Assembly: GCA_014379925.1 (NCBI GenBank)
Contig: JACMKY010000254.1
Location: 1-5,432, forward strand
DNA from: Cytophagales bacterium
GTDB lineage: Bacteria; Bacteroidota; Bacteroidia; Cytophagales; ES-bin-26
Length of the DNA: 5,432 nucleotides
Direction of reading: 5' to 3'
How positions within the stretch are numbered: position 1 is the first letter of the stretch; every line of letters begins with the position of its first letter. The notes under the pieces are model-generated. The model searched no databases. It worked only from the letters and a program-made list of their open reading frames with translations, and was not told the DNA's origin. Shown here piece by piece: positions 4,635-5,432 of this stretch. Position numbers and translations under genes: made by a program.

Positions 4635-5432
4635 TTACGGCCGGATAATCGTTCCGTCCGCTTTCCGGACCTGCCAGTTTGATTTGGTACCAATGGGGTA
4701 CTTGGCGGCTTCTTTTTCGTTGATGTCAACCCCCAGTCCCGGCACCTCGTTGACCGACATGTAGCCCTTGTTCATGGTTGGGCAGCCGCTGAAGACTTCC
4801 TTCATCTTGTCCGAGAACTGGACGGCTTCCTGAATGCCGAAGTTCCAGACGGCCAGGTCGATGTGGGCGTGGGCCGCGTGGCCGACCGGCGACACGTCGC
4901 CCGGTCCGTGCCAGGCCGTTCGGATGCCGAACCACTCGCCCAGCCGCGCCACTTTCATGGCCGGGGTGATGCCGCCGATCTGCGAGACGTGAATCCGGAT
5001 GAAGTCAAACCACTGGTTGATCATCGGCTCCTTGAACTCGTTGATGTTGTTAAACAACTCACCCATGGCCAGCGGCACCGAGGTGGCCTGACGGAGTTGC
5101 GCGAACCACTTCATGTTTTCGGGCGAAAAGGGATCTTCAATGAAAAAGGGCCGGTATTCTTCCACCTGCTTGATCATGTTGATGGCGTCGATGGGCTGCA
5201 CCCGCTCGTGGATGTCGTGGAGCAGTTCGACCTCCTCGCCGCACTGCTTGCGAACGACCTCGAACATTTTGGGGACGGATTTGAGGTACGTCCGTTCGTT
5301 CATGTAGTTGTCGCTCTCCCCACCAAAACCCGCCGCTTTGAAGTCGGGTTTGTCGGCCGGAGCCCCCACGGCGCCGTAGCCGCCCTGCTGAATGCGAATG
5401 TATTTGAAGCCATCCGCCATAAATTTCTGCAC
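4635..5432 (-). CDS. Mannonate/gluconate dehydratase-like protein (ManD/RspA subgroup, enolase superfamily), 5' end outside window
   Basis: This gives the C-terminal 265 residues of an enzyme usually a little over 400 long. The frame is still open at the window edge, and the GTG at 5432-5430 is an internal valine and not a start. The ManD/RspA pattern is clear. Numbering from the edge, the metal ligands are Asp73 (LLHDIHER), Glu99 (FFIEDPF) and Glu125 (LAMGELF), spaced 26 and 26 as in the family. His75 is present, and WHGPGDVSPVGHAA (174-187) supplies His175. The family uses Mg2+ to dehydrate D-mannonate, and in some members D-gluconate, to 2-keto-3-deoxygluconate. The residue after His-Gly is Pro177. 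As I recall, Ala there marks efficient mannonate dehydratases and Pro the slow or gluconate-acting ones, so gluconate or another acid is a fair guess. Whether it has an export signal cannot be seen. A TAA stop is followed by a hairpin and, 149 bp on, by the DgoD-like gene. Confidence 0.92.
   Translation of the reverse strand: MQKFMADGFKYIRIQQGGYGAVGAPADKPDFKAAGFGGESDNYMNERTYLKSVPKMFEVVRKQCGEEVELLHDIHERVQPIDAINMIKQVEEYRPFFIEDPFSPENMKWFAQLRQATSVPLAMGELFNNINEFKEPMINQWFDFIRIHVSQIGGITPAMKVARLGEWFGIRTAWHGPGDVSPVGHAAHAHIDLAVWNFGIQEAVQFSDKMKEVFSGCPTMNKGYMSVNEVPGLGVDINEKEAAKYPIGTKSNWQVRKADGTIIRP

Noticed and set aside
5430..5432. GTG at the window edge as the start of the ManD-like gene
   Set aside because: The protein is open on that side, and about 140 N-terminal residues usual for the family are missing. 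The GTG is an internal valine codon.

Overview
The window shows four genes in a row, all on the minus strand, with no plus-strand gene I can support. Two run off the ends. In transcription order (right to left) they are: the C-terminal two thirds of a mannonate/gluconate-dehydratase-like enolase-superfamily enzyme (4635-5432, start outside the window); a complete DgoD-like sugar-acid dehydratase of the same superfamily with a Tat-type signal peptide (3238-4485); a complete secreted protein of unknown function with a probable galactose-mutarotase-like fold (2101-3078, TTG start); and a PQQ-dependent sugar dehydrogenase with a haem-c domain inserted in its propeller (1-2104, last few dozen residues outside the window). 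The last two overlap by 4 bases (ATGA). The first two gaps are about 150-160 bp and carry hairpins, so they may be read-through, partly terminated or separate units.

Organism: base composition is GC-rich (roughly high 50s percent by eye), the start codons lack clear Shine-Dalgarno sequences, and secreted sugar enzymes of the enolase superfamily are clustered with a soluble/lipoprotein-type PQQ dehydrogenase. This fits a GC-rich member of the Bacteroidota such as the Spirosoma/Larkinella/Rudanella group of Cytophagales. That is an inference from style and protein resemblance, not from a marker gene.

How the genes may work together (inference): the PQQ enzyme would oxidise an aldose to its lactone outside the cytoplasm and pass electrons to its own haem; the mutarotase-like protein might act on the sugar or lactone; and the two dehydratases would turn the aldonic acid (gluconate, galactonate or mannonate type) into a 2-keto-3-deoxy acid. 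At least one dehydratase has an export signal, so part of a non-phosphorylating Entner-Doudoroff-like route may run in the periplasm. This is the most interesting idea in the window. The rest is ordinary: no RNA genes, mobile elements, CRISPR arrays or integration sites were seen.
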